From positions 34,964,145 to 35,028,144 of the forward strand of contig NC_049903.1 in NCBI RefSeq assembly GCF_001411555.2: a DNA stretch of 64,000 nucleotides. The letters are read 5' to 3'. Source of the stretch: Juglans regia (taxonomy: Eukaryota; Streptophyta; Magnoliopsida; Fagales; Juglandaceae). The notes beneath the pieces were generated by a model. That model had not been told where the DNA came from and did no database searches. It saw only the letters and a program-made list of their open reading frames with translations. Every line of letters starts with the position of its first letter. Position 1 is the stretch's first letter. Both the position numbers and the translations under genes were made by a program. This document shows, in pieces, positions 34,162-47,096 of the stretch.

Positions 34162-35213
34162 AGGGCTTGGTGGCGTGTGGGCTTTTAGCGACGAACACAG
34201 AGCAGTAGCTTCAAAAGCTCAACCATGTAAGCGGGGTGGCATCAATGGTATGAAGCTGGAGAAATGGGGCTTGGAACCACGTGGCGGGATGTTGCCCCCA
34301 TACAACCCAGCTTGAACAAGCTCGGTAACGATCTTAAACCCGTTAGCTAGTGAACCCCATCATCCCTACATATGGCTGATGTGAGGCCAGCCACTGTACT
34401 AACCTCTTAGGGCAGGCAAACGTAATATTTTGCCCACTAAAGTTTATGGTGGCGGGCTCCCTGCTCGCCATTGAGAGGCATGGCGGGCAAGCTGTCGACG
34501 CTTGTGGGTTTATGAAATATTTGTGCATGTGTTTCTTTGGGTGAGCTTAAGTTTATTGGGTGGTCCAACAGGTTCATGTTCACTGCCAAAGTTTAAGAGG
34601 TGCCCCTGCAACGGGCTACGTGCCAGCCTGTGACTACACAAATGGTAGAGCTAGGTGCTCACCCTTTCATGGGTCAGGCTGGCAGGTTACTGCCCATCAA
34701 CTTTGAGATTCAGGGGTGCACATTTCATGGCCCATCTGCAATGTACCATGCAATTTCTTTTTTATTTTTAAAACAATAGACAATTCGGGCTCTTGAATAA
34801 GAACTCAAATACGAGAAAATTAACAAGAAGACTTACATGGTTGTCTAGAGATATCCTCTCGAGAATAGGCTACCTTTTGTTTGGAGAGCAATAAATCAGC
34901 CCATACACGGCACCAATAGTTAAAACAATTTTTCAATTGGGCTGGAGGCCAATAGTATGGCCAAATGGCTCAAGATGATGCTTTGACGTCAATACGGTGC
35001 TTAGATGCTCATGATTCGGCATAAAAGACTATGTCCACAGGTCTTTTGAGATGCAAAATTCACTATGTTTGGTGATTTTATAATTTCTCATGACCTCACT
35101 TTGCTATTAATATATTAAATAAAATTGGGTTGAGGAGAGATTGAAGAAAATGTTGTATAAGTAGAAATCTAGAGAGAGAGAGAGAGAGAGAGAGGGTCCC
35201 AAGAGAGTGTGGA
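34162..35213 (-). repeat. Inverted, diverged copy of the LARD 5' LTR and internal start
   Basis: Read in reverse complement this matches about 31855-32895 but with many substitutions and indels, unlike the near-perfect A/B duplication. It is therefore a separate member of the family, or the other arm of an old inverted pair, and not a simple assembly fold-back. It runs into the N gap at a GA microsatellite, 48 bp from the gap edge. Confidence 0.8.
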
Positions 35214-35313
35214 NNNNNNNNNNNNNNNNNNNNNNNNNNNNNNNNNNNNNNNNNNNNNNNNNNNNNNNNNNNNNNNNNNNNNNNNNNNNNNNNNNNNNNN
35301 NNNNNNNNNNNNN
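35214..35313. other. Scaffold gap of exactly 100 N
   Basis: A fixed-length 100-N spacer, as placed by scaffolding software. The left contig ends in the inverted LARD copy; the right contig starts inside the hAT transposase with a sequence already present at 23528. True distance and adjacency across the gap are unknown. Confidence 0.98.
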
Positions 35314-35799
35314 TTGGCAACCATTTAGATGTGCTATTAACACACTGGTACCTTGCTTCTTCGAATGGCATCCACAAAGTGATCCACAGTAATGGCATCT
35401 TGCCACTGGGTTCGCAATTTCACCAGAAATTTTGGTGAAATTCTCCCATGTCCACGACCTCTTTTTAGAAGGTCGGGGTGGTTGATCTTGCTCAATGGGC
35501 ATCTCCTCCTCCTCGTTGAACATATCTTCATCCTCAGGAATTTTGGTAAAATGCTCCCATGTCCACGACCTCTTTTTAGAAGACCGTGGTGGTTGATCTT
35601 GCTCAATGGGCATCTCCTCTTCGTTGAAGATATCCTCATCCTCTATATCAACTGGGAGTGGGAGTCGACTACTCGCACAAGATGTAGCTGCCCTAGATGT
35701 GGCTTTAGGGGTGGAAGTACCCACCGATGTAGGAGTTGTAGCATTGGCATCCGCCACATCCCCTTGTGGACGATCATCTCCACTATGTCTAGGATCCAT
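35314..35799 (-). pseudogene. hAT transposase N-terminal fragment with an internal tandem duplication
   Basis: Minus-strand frame from ATG 35799 ([14 protein letters not shown]) to the gap. The acidic linker plus the start of the BED finger (EDED(I/M)FNEEE...RSWTWE(H/N)FTKI) occurs twice in tandem, about 36 residues per unit, where copy A has it once. The gap removes the catalytic core, so nothing can be said about its completeness. It is truncated as seen. Confidence 0.85.
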
Positions 35800-35944
35800 A
35801 TCACAATCAATGAAGCTGAAAAAATTAAATTAGAAGCAAAAAATTAGTTTAAAAATGAACTAGGCTATTGTATTATACAATAGGACATGTATTATTGTAT
35901 CATAATATATTATTGTATCGATGTATTATTACATTGAGGTTCGG

Positions 35945-36412
35945 TTGATGTGCGCTTGACTCAGACGAACCCATCCAGATGGGTTCGCTCGACGTGCGCT
36001 CGACGTGCGCTCGAGCAGAACCCATCCAGATGGGTTTGCTCGACGTGCGCTTGAGCAGAACCCATACAGAGAGGTTCGCTCGACGTGCGCTCGACGTGGC
36101 GCTCGAGCAGAATCCATATGGGTTTGCTCGACGTGCGCTCGAGTGCGCTCGAGTAGCCCATACAGAGAGGTTCGCTCGACGTCGACGCGCGCTCGAGCAG
36201 AATCCATACAGAGAGTTTCGCTCGACGTGCGCTCGACATATCGCTCGAGCAGAACTCATACAGAGAGGTTCGCTCGATGAGCGCTCGACGTAGCGCTCGA
36301 GCAGAACTCTTCCAGAGAGGTTCGCTTGACTTCCGCTCGACATATCGCTCGAGCCAATGTTCAATACAACGTGCGGTCGACTTGCGCTCGACACCTCGCT
36401 CGAGCGCAAGTC
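35945..36412. repeat. Minisatellite with GCTCGACGTGCGCTCGA core, second copy
   Basis: Same family as 24065-24600 but shorter, with different unit boundaries, showing length variation between the two copies. Confidence 0.8.
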
Positions 36413-37460
36413 TTCAAAACAATGTAAAATTCATGTTTTGAGCGCCGTGTTGGGAACTATATTGAATATTCAATACACAAGAATCACAAGAATCACAACT
36501 GCTGGCTCCAATTCATAAGATACGTGCTTGAATTAAATTTAGGGCTCACCGTAGGTGGAAGCTGAACAGAGGAGCAACGAGGGACGGTGGCACGCTAGCA
36601 ATAAAGACACAAGACGTGAGGACGGCTTCACAGTTCACTGGTTCAGTCACTGGGACGGGAGACGCGAGAGAGAAGTGAAGGAGGAAGAAGAAGTGAAGAA
36701 GGAAGAAGAAGAAGTGAAGAAGGAACGACGTATGAAGAAGCTCCTTCAAGAAGGAACTTCCGAAACGACGCCGTTCCATATTAAGTGGAACGGTGTCGTT
36801 CAATAATTTTTTTTAAACCCAGCTCCAAAACGACGTCGTTTTACAGCTGGGTTTAAAAAAAATTCGGAGTGGAGCTCCAACTCCGACTCCGAATAATTAT
36901 TCGGAGCTACTCCGAATTCCGACTCCGAATTCCGACAACTCCGACTCCGTCGGAGTCGGCATCGGAGCGGAGGTCGGACGGAGTCGGAATTCTCGGAATT
37001 TTGCACACCCCTACTTTTACCTATAGAAAAAACTATGGTTTGCAATGAAGACAGCATGCCATTTTGGGTGCTTGCTGTCTGCCTCTTTTAGTTATCCTAT
37101 TTAACATCTGGTTTTTATGTTAATGTGAAGATCTCATGGTCCACGGGTTCATTTTGTTGACAGGTAACTGATTTGTCTAGTAAGCATTGGTAGGCGTTTG
37201 CTTTTGATTCCTGGCAAGAATCACAGTATACTACTTATAAAAAAAAGAATCACAATAAATTAGGTGCATTGTGGTGCCCTTTTTGTAATTTTGTTACGTG
37301 TGGCTTTATGTGCGATTGTGTATGTGGTGATTGGTTCTTATTTGCTTGCCTGAACCAAGCTTTTTATGAAGTTTCATTCCCTTGCTCTGATGTTGTACTT
37401 TCTGCATCACACTGCTTATGTTTTCATCTTAACCCCTATCATGTCTACTTTTTGGTACAG

Positions 37461-39359
37461 TCCAGGAATCATGTTATTGATTTTCAATAGGATAAGCAGT
37501 CACGTCCCTCTCAAGATTTTATCAATAGAAGATGGCACAGTTCTCAAATCATTCAATCATCTACTTCATCGAAGCAAGAAGGTGGACTTCATAGAACAAT
37601 TCAATGAGAAGCTTCTTGTTAAGCAAGAAAATGAAAACCTTCAGATTCTTGATGTAAGTCGTCGTCTCTTTTGGCATTGTCTAGCAGCCTCTGATTATCC
37701 TAACCTTTTAAATATCATTTCCCTTGAATGTAGGTTCGAAATGCTGAGCTGATGGAAGTTAGCAGAACTGAGTTCATGACTCCATCAGCATTTATCTTTC
37801 TGTATGAGAACCAGTTGTTCCTGACATTCAGGAATCGAACAGTTGCTGTTTGGAACTTTCGTGGGGAGCTTGTGACATCATTTGAGGATCACCTTTTATG
37901 GCATCCTGACTGCAATACAAATAACATATATATTACAAGTGATCAGGACCTTATCATATCTTACTGCAAGGCAGATTCTGACGATCATTGGATGGAAGGA
38001 AATGGTAATTATTTAAAGGTCCAATGATTGATGGCTATCGCTAGCCTTGCTTACGTGACCCTAATTTGTATGATTGCCTGTGGAACTTCTTTCGAAATCA
38101 AATCTGCCTTACCTTATAATTTTTCACATAGTGAACCCTAAATTAATAATTTTGTGGGGGAAAAAGGTACTGAATAAGGCAGTAACATATTACTTATACC
38201 CTAAAGCAGTCACATTCTGTTGAAGTCCATTTGAGTTCTGCTTTGTAGTATTGGCTGGAGAACCATGATGCATTTATTTCAGATTGGCCACAAGAATTGC
38301 TAATTGGTTTTGGTTAACTTGAGATCTAGAGTAATTATTCTTGGTTTACTAAACAAAATTTAGAATACATGGTTGCTTTGCTTTGGCTACCAGGTTTAAT
38401 AAACGCTCATCTGATTAATTTGCGTAAGTATTTCTTGGGTAAGGTGGGATCGTTTCATTTCTGATGAATTTCGGTTGGTTTTGTTTTTGGCTAGTTATAA
38501 CCCTAACAGCTGAATTTGAGTATATAATTATTTTTCTGCAACTGTGGCTTTTTACGGTCCATTTTGTGTAGTGGTTTGGCTGGTAGTTTGATCTGAATTC
38601 ATGTTGAAGTCGGTCTTTTTCAATTTTTGTGATGTATGGCAAGGGTGTCGTACCCCAAGTATAGTATGAGGGAGTGGTGAATGGATACTAGATTGCTTTG
38701 AGGGAGAAATTCTTGTCCATTATGATGATTCCAAGTGGCTCTAATTGCAATATTTTGACTGGTCCATTTTGGGGTATGGGCCCAGATGTGCTTGGGCTTT
38801 TCTTTGGTTATTACAAAGGCCACAATATTATAGAAATTTTAGATATTCCTGCATCTGCAAGGTTGTGCATATTTTATAGAACTTAATTTCTTTGTTTATT
38901 TGAATTGTCAAGTGTTTATTTTCTTGAATAAGAACGATGGTGGGAGGTTTTATTCAATTTCTGCATTTGTTTCATAATAAAGCGCATGAAGATCACATCA
39001 GAGTTGTGGGTTTGTCACTATTTGATGCTTGAAGTTAGGTTATTTCACGAGGAGAATATTTTAGGTGGGTGGAATCAGAACTGTAGTCTCATTGTTTACT
39101 TTTGGATGCAGCTGGGTCTGTCAATATCAGTAACATCTTGACTGGGAAATGCCTGGCTAAAATAACTGCAAGCAGCAGCTGTCCCAAGGTCGATGAGTGC
39201 AGCAGCAGTGCAGGCAGCTCAAAACAGCCAGATCACTACAGGGTGAGGAGCACGGTTGCAGAGGCTCTGGAAGACATCACTGCCCTTTTCTATGACGAAG
39301 AAAGGAATGAGATTTATACGGGTAACCGGCATGGTCTGGTTCATGTGTGGTCTAACTGA
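37461..39359 (+). pseudogene. WD40-like gene, second copy: exons 6-8 only
   Basis: Exon 6 at 37461-37653, exon 7 at 37734-38004 and exon 8 at 39112-39359 are intact with the same splice sites and the same stop as copy A. No coding difference was noticed in these exons. Exons 1-5 are absent, because the contig starts within the intron-5 hAT element. If the duplication is an assembly effect, this is the other allele of the same gene; if real, it is a 5'-truncated copy without promoter. Confidence 0.85.
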
Positions 39360-39635
39360 AATTTAGATTGTTCATTAATTTGTTGTGGGCGCTATAAGAT
39401 TGCTGCCAGAGGATTGGTTTTTCATTTGGCTCTGTATCATATATCAATCATCATGGGATAACGTAAGGGCACTGCCCTTTTTCACGAGGCTTTCAAAGTG
39501 ATCTTGTATTGTATCATTTGATTTGTGTGGTTCTTATGAACAAGTATTTTGTAGATTGGCTTTTTTCGGGAATATAGGTAGCCTGATTGCGATGCGGTGA
39601 TGTTTGTACAAAGCAAAATGCTAGTTTGTCCCATC

Positions 39636-39840
39636 ATTTTGCCCTCTCACTTTGACTTCTTCTGTATTTAATTGTTTTTTTTACTTAATAATTAAGAAAG
39701 TGATTTTTTGTATATTGATGTATTTTTTTATTTCTTAAAAATATTTAAATATGTTAAAAAAATATGAAAAGAAAAATGAAAAGAAAATAAAAACAAACAT
39801 TTGTGCTAGGCGGTCAAAGCTAGCGGCAGCCTAGCACAAC
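39636..39840. repeat. Dispersed AT-rich repeat, copy in repeat B
   Basis: Same as 27841-28045. Confidence 0.5.
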
Positions 39841-40957
39841 TCTTGTTCAGATCTAGCAATTAACATGCAAGTCTTTGTTTGCTTTCCACGTGCGATTATA
39901 TTTGTAGATGTTTGTTTGTCCAGGTGCGATCATATGTAAAAGCCAGTGCAAACTCATTTTCAAGGAAAATATATACTCCCTGCACCACAGGCAGTCAAGC
40001 TTTCCAATGACGCTACATTTCATATTAACAAATCACAATAATCGTTTCATTAGCCTTTATAGTCTCCTGTTTGACTTAAATTAAATCTCAGGTCGAATTA
40101 TACCCAGAGAAGCATTTGATTTGCATGCCATTATTGACTTTTGGTGATTCGTCTGTGTGCTGAATTAATCGCTGCCACAACTAGTGCAAGGATTCTTAAT
40201 TCTCCTGAGTAGAAGAAAGCACAAACCATTTGTTTCCAACCTATTTTATTTTGATTTACTGAAATTATCACATTTAATGCAAGGTTAATTTTTAAGGAAA
40301 GATTACTCTTAAGATCCCTGGGTTTCGGACCTTTTATAAATTGATATCTAGGGTGTAAAAAGTTTCAAGTTAGTCATTGGGTTAGTGTCATATTCTAAAA
40401 TGGTACCTCCGTCGGAACTATGTTACTCTATTGACGGAAAAAACTCGAGATGCAATCAATTCCCACGTAAACTAATCATAAGAAGTGTCATCCATATATC
40501 CAATAAGAACTTTGTTTTATTTTATTAATATTTATGCTAATGTGGCATGCTTATTGTGCATTTTTATTTTTTAATACTTACTGGATATACATATAACACG
40601 TGTCTTGTTGACTGCCTCATTAGCTTTTTCTCAGTAAAAGACGCAAGCTTTTTCCATCAACAGACTACCGAAGTTCGAACAAAAGGTAGTTTGATAAGAG
40701 AGTTCAATTTTTGTAACCAAAGAGTACTCTTATGACAACGATAGGCTGTAAATCTAACAATTTCATCATTCCTCTCAATATTATAACCACAGCTCCAAAG
40801 TAATTAAGAACTAGAGAAGCAATAAGGTGAACCTCCTACATAATAATTTACGAAAGAAAAATAATATCTTGGTTTGGTTAATTATTTAAGAAAAAAGTGA
40901 GGTGTTCATTTAATTGTTCACAAACATAATCTAAAAGAAAAAAGAAATAATCTCTTA

Positions 40958-41139
40958 GAAAAATGCTACAAGGAGATCTTACACCAGACACTTCCACTTA
41001 ACTAACATGTGATTTGTCATTTTTGCCATTTTATTTAAACCCACACATATTTAAGCATTAAAATAGAAAGACATAAATGATAAATCACATGTTGATTAGG
41101 TGGAGATGTGTGGTATTAGGCTCTTATGTAGAATTTCTC
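40958..41139. mobile_element. MITE with long inverted repeats, copy in repeat B
   Basis: Identical in structure to 29163-29344 and carried along by the large duplication. Confidence 0.7.
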
Positions 41140-41535
41140 TCTCTCTTAAAAACGTAGTTCAAATTAAGAATGTTAGATAATCCTAATTCCTACAACCTAG
41201 AATATTCACCGACTGCTACCGACGCCTTTGCTCAAGAATATGGTAGTTCTATTCAGGCAGACCACAAACCAACTTCTACTTGGTTTTCTGTTTCTAGACG
41301 CAAGTATTCTTAAGAATCTAGTTTAGTAAACAACAATCTTCCTCAACAAAAAGGAATAGAACCAAATCAGACAACATACAAGAAACCATGACAAAAATCA
41401 TCCCAACTTGAAACTTCCAATTAAAATTTTTAGAAACCAACGAGAGAGAAATTGGAGAGAGAGAAACTTGCCAAAAGGTCTAGCAGAGAGAAACGGCGGT
41501 GGAGGTTTGAGATTGGAGAGAGGCTACGGTTTCGA

Positions 41536-41566
<31 letters not shown>

Positions 41567-42444
41567 GAGAGAGCAGGAAATCTATCGAAGATGAGGATCC
41601 AGTTGGATTAGCGTCACATTGCAAATGGTACCACATTTATAAATTGGTACTATGCCGCCCCATTTCTACCGCTCACCTTGCCCCCATTGATGTGACACTA
41701 TCAAATGGTACCACATGGTTTAATAAAAAAAAATTATATTCAAAATAAAATGGCGTCAGAAAACACAAAAAGAGGAAGACGGAAAACTTAGGTTCCCTCT
41801 ACCAGTTTTATGTTTGTGTTTTTAACTCTTTTATTTTTTTAATAAACCACATGGTACCAAATGGTGGTACTACGTCAATGGGACATCGTGAGTGGTATAA
41901 CTAGGGTGATATAGTAACATTTCTTCATTTTGAAAATAAACTTAATTAAAAGAAAAATAACAAGGTTTCGGGTTTTAAACACGATATCCACATCCTATAT
42001 CGGTACCCACCTTGGGTATGGGAGGTGGGTAATCCAATTATCGGCTCAGGTTATTCGGGACTTCCGAATCGGATTGGGAAAAGATCCTGCTTGAATGAAC
42101 AATGCTAAATGTGGAATGCTAACCGTACATTTTTTCTTTCTCTAATGTGGATATTCATATGATATATGTCTTGTTCTGACTAGCTTTACATGTCGGTTGA
42201 TTGCCTTGTTAGTTTTTCCGTTAGTAAAATACTTCAGTTTTTACATCAGGTCTGGACAAAGGGACTATCTTCAAATATAATCCTAACCCTAGGGACTAAC
42301 TTGAAACTTTTTAAAGCCCATGAATAATTAGTAAAAAGTTCAAAGTTCAAACCCTAGAGACTTAAAACAATAACTTTCTCTACTATTTATTTCATTTTTT
42401 CTCAAATCAAAGGTTGGGCTTGGTGGGATGGGTTATGCATGGCT

Positions 42445-42685
42445 ACATAATTTTAAATAAGTTAAGTAGTATTTGATTTTATGTAAACATCTATTGTAAG
42501 CCTTTATAAGGCCATCTAAATTAATAATAAAGCATGCAATGTTGAACCAATTTTGTTTGCAAACTTTGTTTATCAACTGGGGGGCTTAGGACCTCTTGAA
42601 GTGTCCCACAAAGGAGATTCGGGACTTCTCAAATTGTCCCAAATTATCATGTTACGTGTTCAATTAATTGAGCACATTACAATTG
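42445..42685 (+). repeat. Fragment of an LTR-like repeat (family X), copy B
   Basis: Same as 30650-30890, shifted by the large duplication. In this copy it lies upstream of the complete LARD and of a related repeat at 48990-49440, so the LARD could be nested in a family X element. Confidence 0.45.
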
Positions 42686-45109
42686 GTATTCAAGACCAGG
42701 TTGGCATGTTGATCCCATACTCAATCTCATGGGAACTCGAGCAACAATGAAAACAAGTGTGTAGAGAAAAAGAGAATGTGAGATAAAAAGACAAATGAAT
42801 AAAAGAATGATGGATATTGAATCATTCTATCATGATTAGGAGCATGTATTCTTTAGAAAGGAGGCTTTCAATACCATCATAAAAAAGAACGAAGAGGGAC
42901 TAAGACCATAGGAGGATTTAGTAGTTGAGGAGACCAAGAAGGAGTCTCACAAGACATTCAAGAGAGGATGAGAGAGGTATCCAAGGAGAAGAAGTCCAAA
43001 CAACCAGAATTTTCTACTTATCCTCCATATTCTCACATGATCAAGGAGGCCATTCTAGTGACTCCAAATGAGAAAAACTAGTATAAACTATACAATATCA
43101 TCAAATACAGGAAAAACAAGCACAAGCTTGCAAATATTGATAATGAGACAAAGTCTAAGCCAAACAAAGTGGTTCCAAAGTGCAAGATCCCCGAGCATTT
43201 CATTATGTCAAAGATATATGCAGATATGGACAAATATTCATGAAAAGACTTCTGTGAGGTGAAAGAAATTATAAGTTTTACAAGGTGTGGCATCATCAAA
43301 CAATAAAAAAGAAAAAGAAAAATAAAAAGAAAAAGAAAATGAAGTGCCAAAATTATTTTTGCCCTTGAACACAAGGGAACTTCAAAAGGTGGAGAATGTC
43401 ACTTGTTGGGTATAAATTGAGCTAGGGTCCAGCCCTTTGGAAGTCCATTGCCAAGGATAAAAAAAATGATAGAAACTGCCAAGAGATAAAGATAAACAAA
43501 GGAAGAGATAAAACTAAAAGTGGTTGGTCGACATATAAAAAGGTAAAAGTGACATAAGGCAAGCAGGATTAAGCTACAATAGGTATAACTTCAATGATGG
43601 AAGAAGATGTTTATAAAAGGAGTGGACCTCTACAAACGTGGACACTTCTCCACACTCTCTTGGGACCCTCTCTCTCTCTCTCTCTCTCTCTAGATTTCTA
43701 CTTATACAACATTTTCTTCAATCTCTCCTCAACCCAATTTTATTTAATATATTAATAGCAAAGTGAGGTCATGAGAAATTATAAAATCACCAAACATAGT
43801 GAATTTTGCATCTCAAAAGACCTGTGGACATAGTCTTTTATGCCGAATCATGAGCATCTAAGCACCGTATTGACGTCAAAGCATCATCTTGAGCCATTTG
43901 GCCATACTATTGGCCTCCAGCCCAATTGAAAAATTGTTTTAACTATTGGTGCCGTGTATGGGCTGATTTATTGCTCTCCAAACAAAAGGTAGCCTATTCT
44001 CGAGAGGATATCTCTAGACAACCATGTAAGTCTTCTTGTTAATTTTCTCGTATTTGAGTTCTTATTCAAGAGCCCGAATTGTCTATTGTTTTAAAAATAA
44101 AAAAGAAATTGCATGGTACATTGCAGATGGGCCATGAAATGTGCACCCCTGAATCTCAAAGTTGATGGGCAGTAACCTGCCAGCCTGACCCATGAAAGGG
44201 TGAGCACCTAGCTCTACCATTTGTGCGTAGGGCCACAGGCTGGCACGTAGCCCGTTGCAGGCACCTCTAAACTTTGGCAGTGAACATGAACCTGTTGGAC
44301 TCACTCCAAGAACCTAAGCTCACCCAAAGAAACACATGCACAAATATTTCATACAACCCACAAGCGTCGACAGCTTGCCCGCCATGCCTTCAATGGCGAG
44401 CAGGGAGCCCGCCACCATATAAACTTTAGTGGGCAAACATGATGCTTGCCCACCATGCTCCAAGAGGCCAGTACAGTAGCCACCACATCAGAGGACATAT
44501 GTAGGGATGATGGGGCTTTTCCCACTAGCCAACGGGCTTCAAGATTGCCACCGAGCTTACCCGCTGGAAGCTAGGTTGTATGGGGGCAACATCCCGCCAC
44601 GTGGTTCCAAGCCTCATTTCTCCAGCTTCATGCTCATTGATGCCACTCCTTGCCACATGGCGAGCTTGAAGCTTACTCGCTCTGTGCTTCGTCGCTAAAA
44701 GTCAATGACGACTTTAGGCCACCAAGCTCTACCTCCTTGGGCCAAGTGAGCCAAACCTCATGCATCCTTGTTGGACTTGGGTTGAGAAGTAGTGCATATC
44801 GATGCTCCTCGATGCTTGTGATCTGCCCATGGATCTGCACATTGCATGCATCAGATGGCCTTTATTCCTAAAATCTTCACACTCAAGCTTCGGACACATG
44901 CACTGAGATAACTTACCACTAACCATATTTTTATATGCTGGGATACTTTTCCTTCAGCGACTCGAAATAATAGGCAACATGTCATCACCCAACAATATTG
45001 TACCATATATAAGCTAAAGCCCATAACCAATGAGTGCAACAAAAGGATGCATGAGCAAAGCATGTCACCTGCCAACCCATTATATTGGCGCTTAGTCTCC
45101 ATTGGACGA

Positions 45110-46120
45110 AAACTCAAAAATTGAGCCACTTGGCTTAAGTTTGCTTTTCCTAAGCTTGATACTTAGATTTTATTTGTACTAACAAATTTGGTTTTTAGAT
45201 GTTCTTCCTATAATACTCATCAGATCTCTATGAGACTCTAAAGGAATGGAAAAACATGGCATAGAGATAGACAAGTGCATAAGCTATACATTTCGCTAAT
45301 TGGTCTTGTATAATCAACATTGCTTAGGCGTCCTGGGTCCAACCAGATCTGTAATTTAAGCAAATAGAACAAAGAGGATACATAAGCAGGAAAATTCACA
45401 ACAAGAATTACTAAATAGCGAACAATCTCGATTACGAAAAAAATACTCAATGGTGAATAATTTCTATCAGGCAAAAGTCATTCCATGGCTAACAATCTCC
45501 GCCAAGCAAAAACATAAAGCAATAGCTAAATGGCTCGGGTTTGCTTGTCTCATACTTGTGATTTAAATTATTTACGTTAACAAACTTTAGTTTTGGTAGA
45601 TTCCTCCATAGGGATCGTCAAACCCTCTACAAAGCATGAACTATAGGGTCACTCTCAAGTTTCGCTTGAGCCCTTCAGCTATTTATCTTCGCTAGAACAA
45701 ATTACCCTAGAGCTTTTGCTCGACCATAACTAGTCTTCATTATCACCGAGGAAGGGCCACCTTCAAGCCTCACCTGGACACCTTGATCCCTCACAATAAT
45801 CAAACAAAAGAAATGGAAAAACCACAACAGCAAGTTCGTCTCCAATCCATGCTCGAGCAATCCAGAATTTATTCAAAAGTTTCAAAGCGAATGGATAAAA
45901 GCATAAAGATAAGCAAGTAACCCATTTAGCCTACTATCACAACCTTGAAGACCAAGTCACTTGGCTCAAGCTTGACTATCTCATACTTATAAGAATTTAT
46001 TCAAAAGTATCAAAGCGAATGGATAAAAGCATAAAGATCACTTGGCTCAGGTTTGACTATCTATGGTTTGGATTATTTACACTAACAAATCTAGTTTTTT
46101 TTTATAGAAACATCTCATGA
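45110..46120 (+). repeat. Internal modular repeats of the LARD
   Basis: The module (A)CTTGGCTNAAG/GTTTG...ATACTT...TTTANNTTAACAAA...TTTAG recurs near 45125, 45530, 45958 and 46038. A 35 bp block GAATTTATTCAAAAGT(T/A)TCAAAG... occurs at 45866 and 45992. These look like internal duplications of non-coding element sequence. Confidence 0.55.
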
Positions 46121-46350
46121 ATTCTAGGCCCCCCACCTCATCCAAAAATTTTGGGCCACCCTAAGTCAAACACTCAGCCCCCCCCCACCCCACCTCGTAA
46201 AAAGAAGTTGGGCTACCCTAGAGTCAAAACTCGGGTCCCCCACCTCATATAAAGAAGTCGAGCCACCTTAGAGTCAAAAACCCCAAGCCCCCACCTTGTA
46301 CAAAAAAGCCAGCCCGCTTAATGTCAAACTCTAGGGCCTCCCACGAAAGG
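46120..46350. repeat. C-rich imperfect tandem repeat, about 55-60 bp units
   Basis: About four units of CCCCCACCTC(A/G)T..AAA..A..TTGGGC(C/T)ACCCTA.AGTCAAA lie in the LARD internal region, with a run of nine C at about 46171-46179. Confidence 0.65.
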
Positions 46351-47096
46351 AGCATCTATCAAGATAGCCCTCGAGTCAAGCACTTGGATCCCCTATCCAA
46401 CTTCTAACATCTCCATCTGCATAATGAGCCTTAGCACTTCGCAACCGCTTCATGTGGGTTACCTCTGGGAATGAGCCTCTTGGCTCCCATAACTGCCTCT
46501 AGTAGGATACCTTTGGTAACAAGCATCCTAGCTCTATAACTTCCATGTGTAGGTTGCCTTCGCGAATGGGTTGACGGACTCAAAAACTACCTAAGATGGA
46601 TATGGGAGGCCGACGAGTTCCCTATCCACTTAGTGCAAGTTTACCACAAACTCTAATTTCAAAGCCAAAACAACAATGCTACCTTGAAATCACCATAGAG
46701 TGAAAGGAACCCATTGCCATTGAATAGGAAAAATAATAGAGTCAACAAAAATAAAAATAATTACCAAATACAGAACACAGACTTTCCACACTCTTCACTA
46801 GCAATAAGTTGCACATTTATGGATCTGCAATGCTCTTTGCCCATTATGCTCTCGCACAAAAAAACTTTCTAGAGACCCATCCCTGAAGTCCCTTACAAGG
46901 AGTGTTACAAGTTTCCCCGAGGCCCATCCTCAAAGACTTTTAGTATGTTGCAAAATAACGAAAAACTAAGGACAAGTTCCCATAATGTATTTTTGTATAG
47001 TTCTCATAGACTTTCTTTTATCATGGTTGACTTTGATATTGAAGATTCTTAAGACCTTCTTATTGGACAAGCTAACCTTAAGAATTGCGGGGTAAC

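Larger units (their letters stand above)
35314..37013 (-). mobile_element. hAT transposon, right part, second copy (cut by the gap)
   Basis: Corresponds to 23528-25218, ending CACCCCTA at 37013 followed by CTTTTACC. It contains the transposase N-terminus, the minisatellite (35945-36412), and the right subterminal array (36855-37005). Relative to copy A it has a 24 bp deletion near 36588. Confidence 0.88.
35314..45955 (+). repeat. Large direct repeat, copy B (about 10.6 kb)
   Basis: The copy starts immediately after the 100-N gap, inside the hAT transposase, and diverges from copy A after 45955. Beyond that, copy B continues into further LARD sequence, whereas copy A enters an inverted LARD segment. 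Confidence 0.95.

Noticed and set aside
34162..35213. Assembly fold-back of 31855-32895
   Set aside because: The two arms differ by many substitutions and indels, more than the A/B blocks, so a simple fold-back artefact does not fit.
37461..39359. Independent second WD40-like gene
   Set aside because: Exons 1-5 are missing and the copy begins at a scaffold gap; best explained as the other allele or a truncated duplicate.
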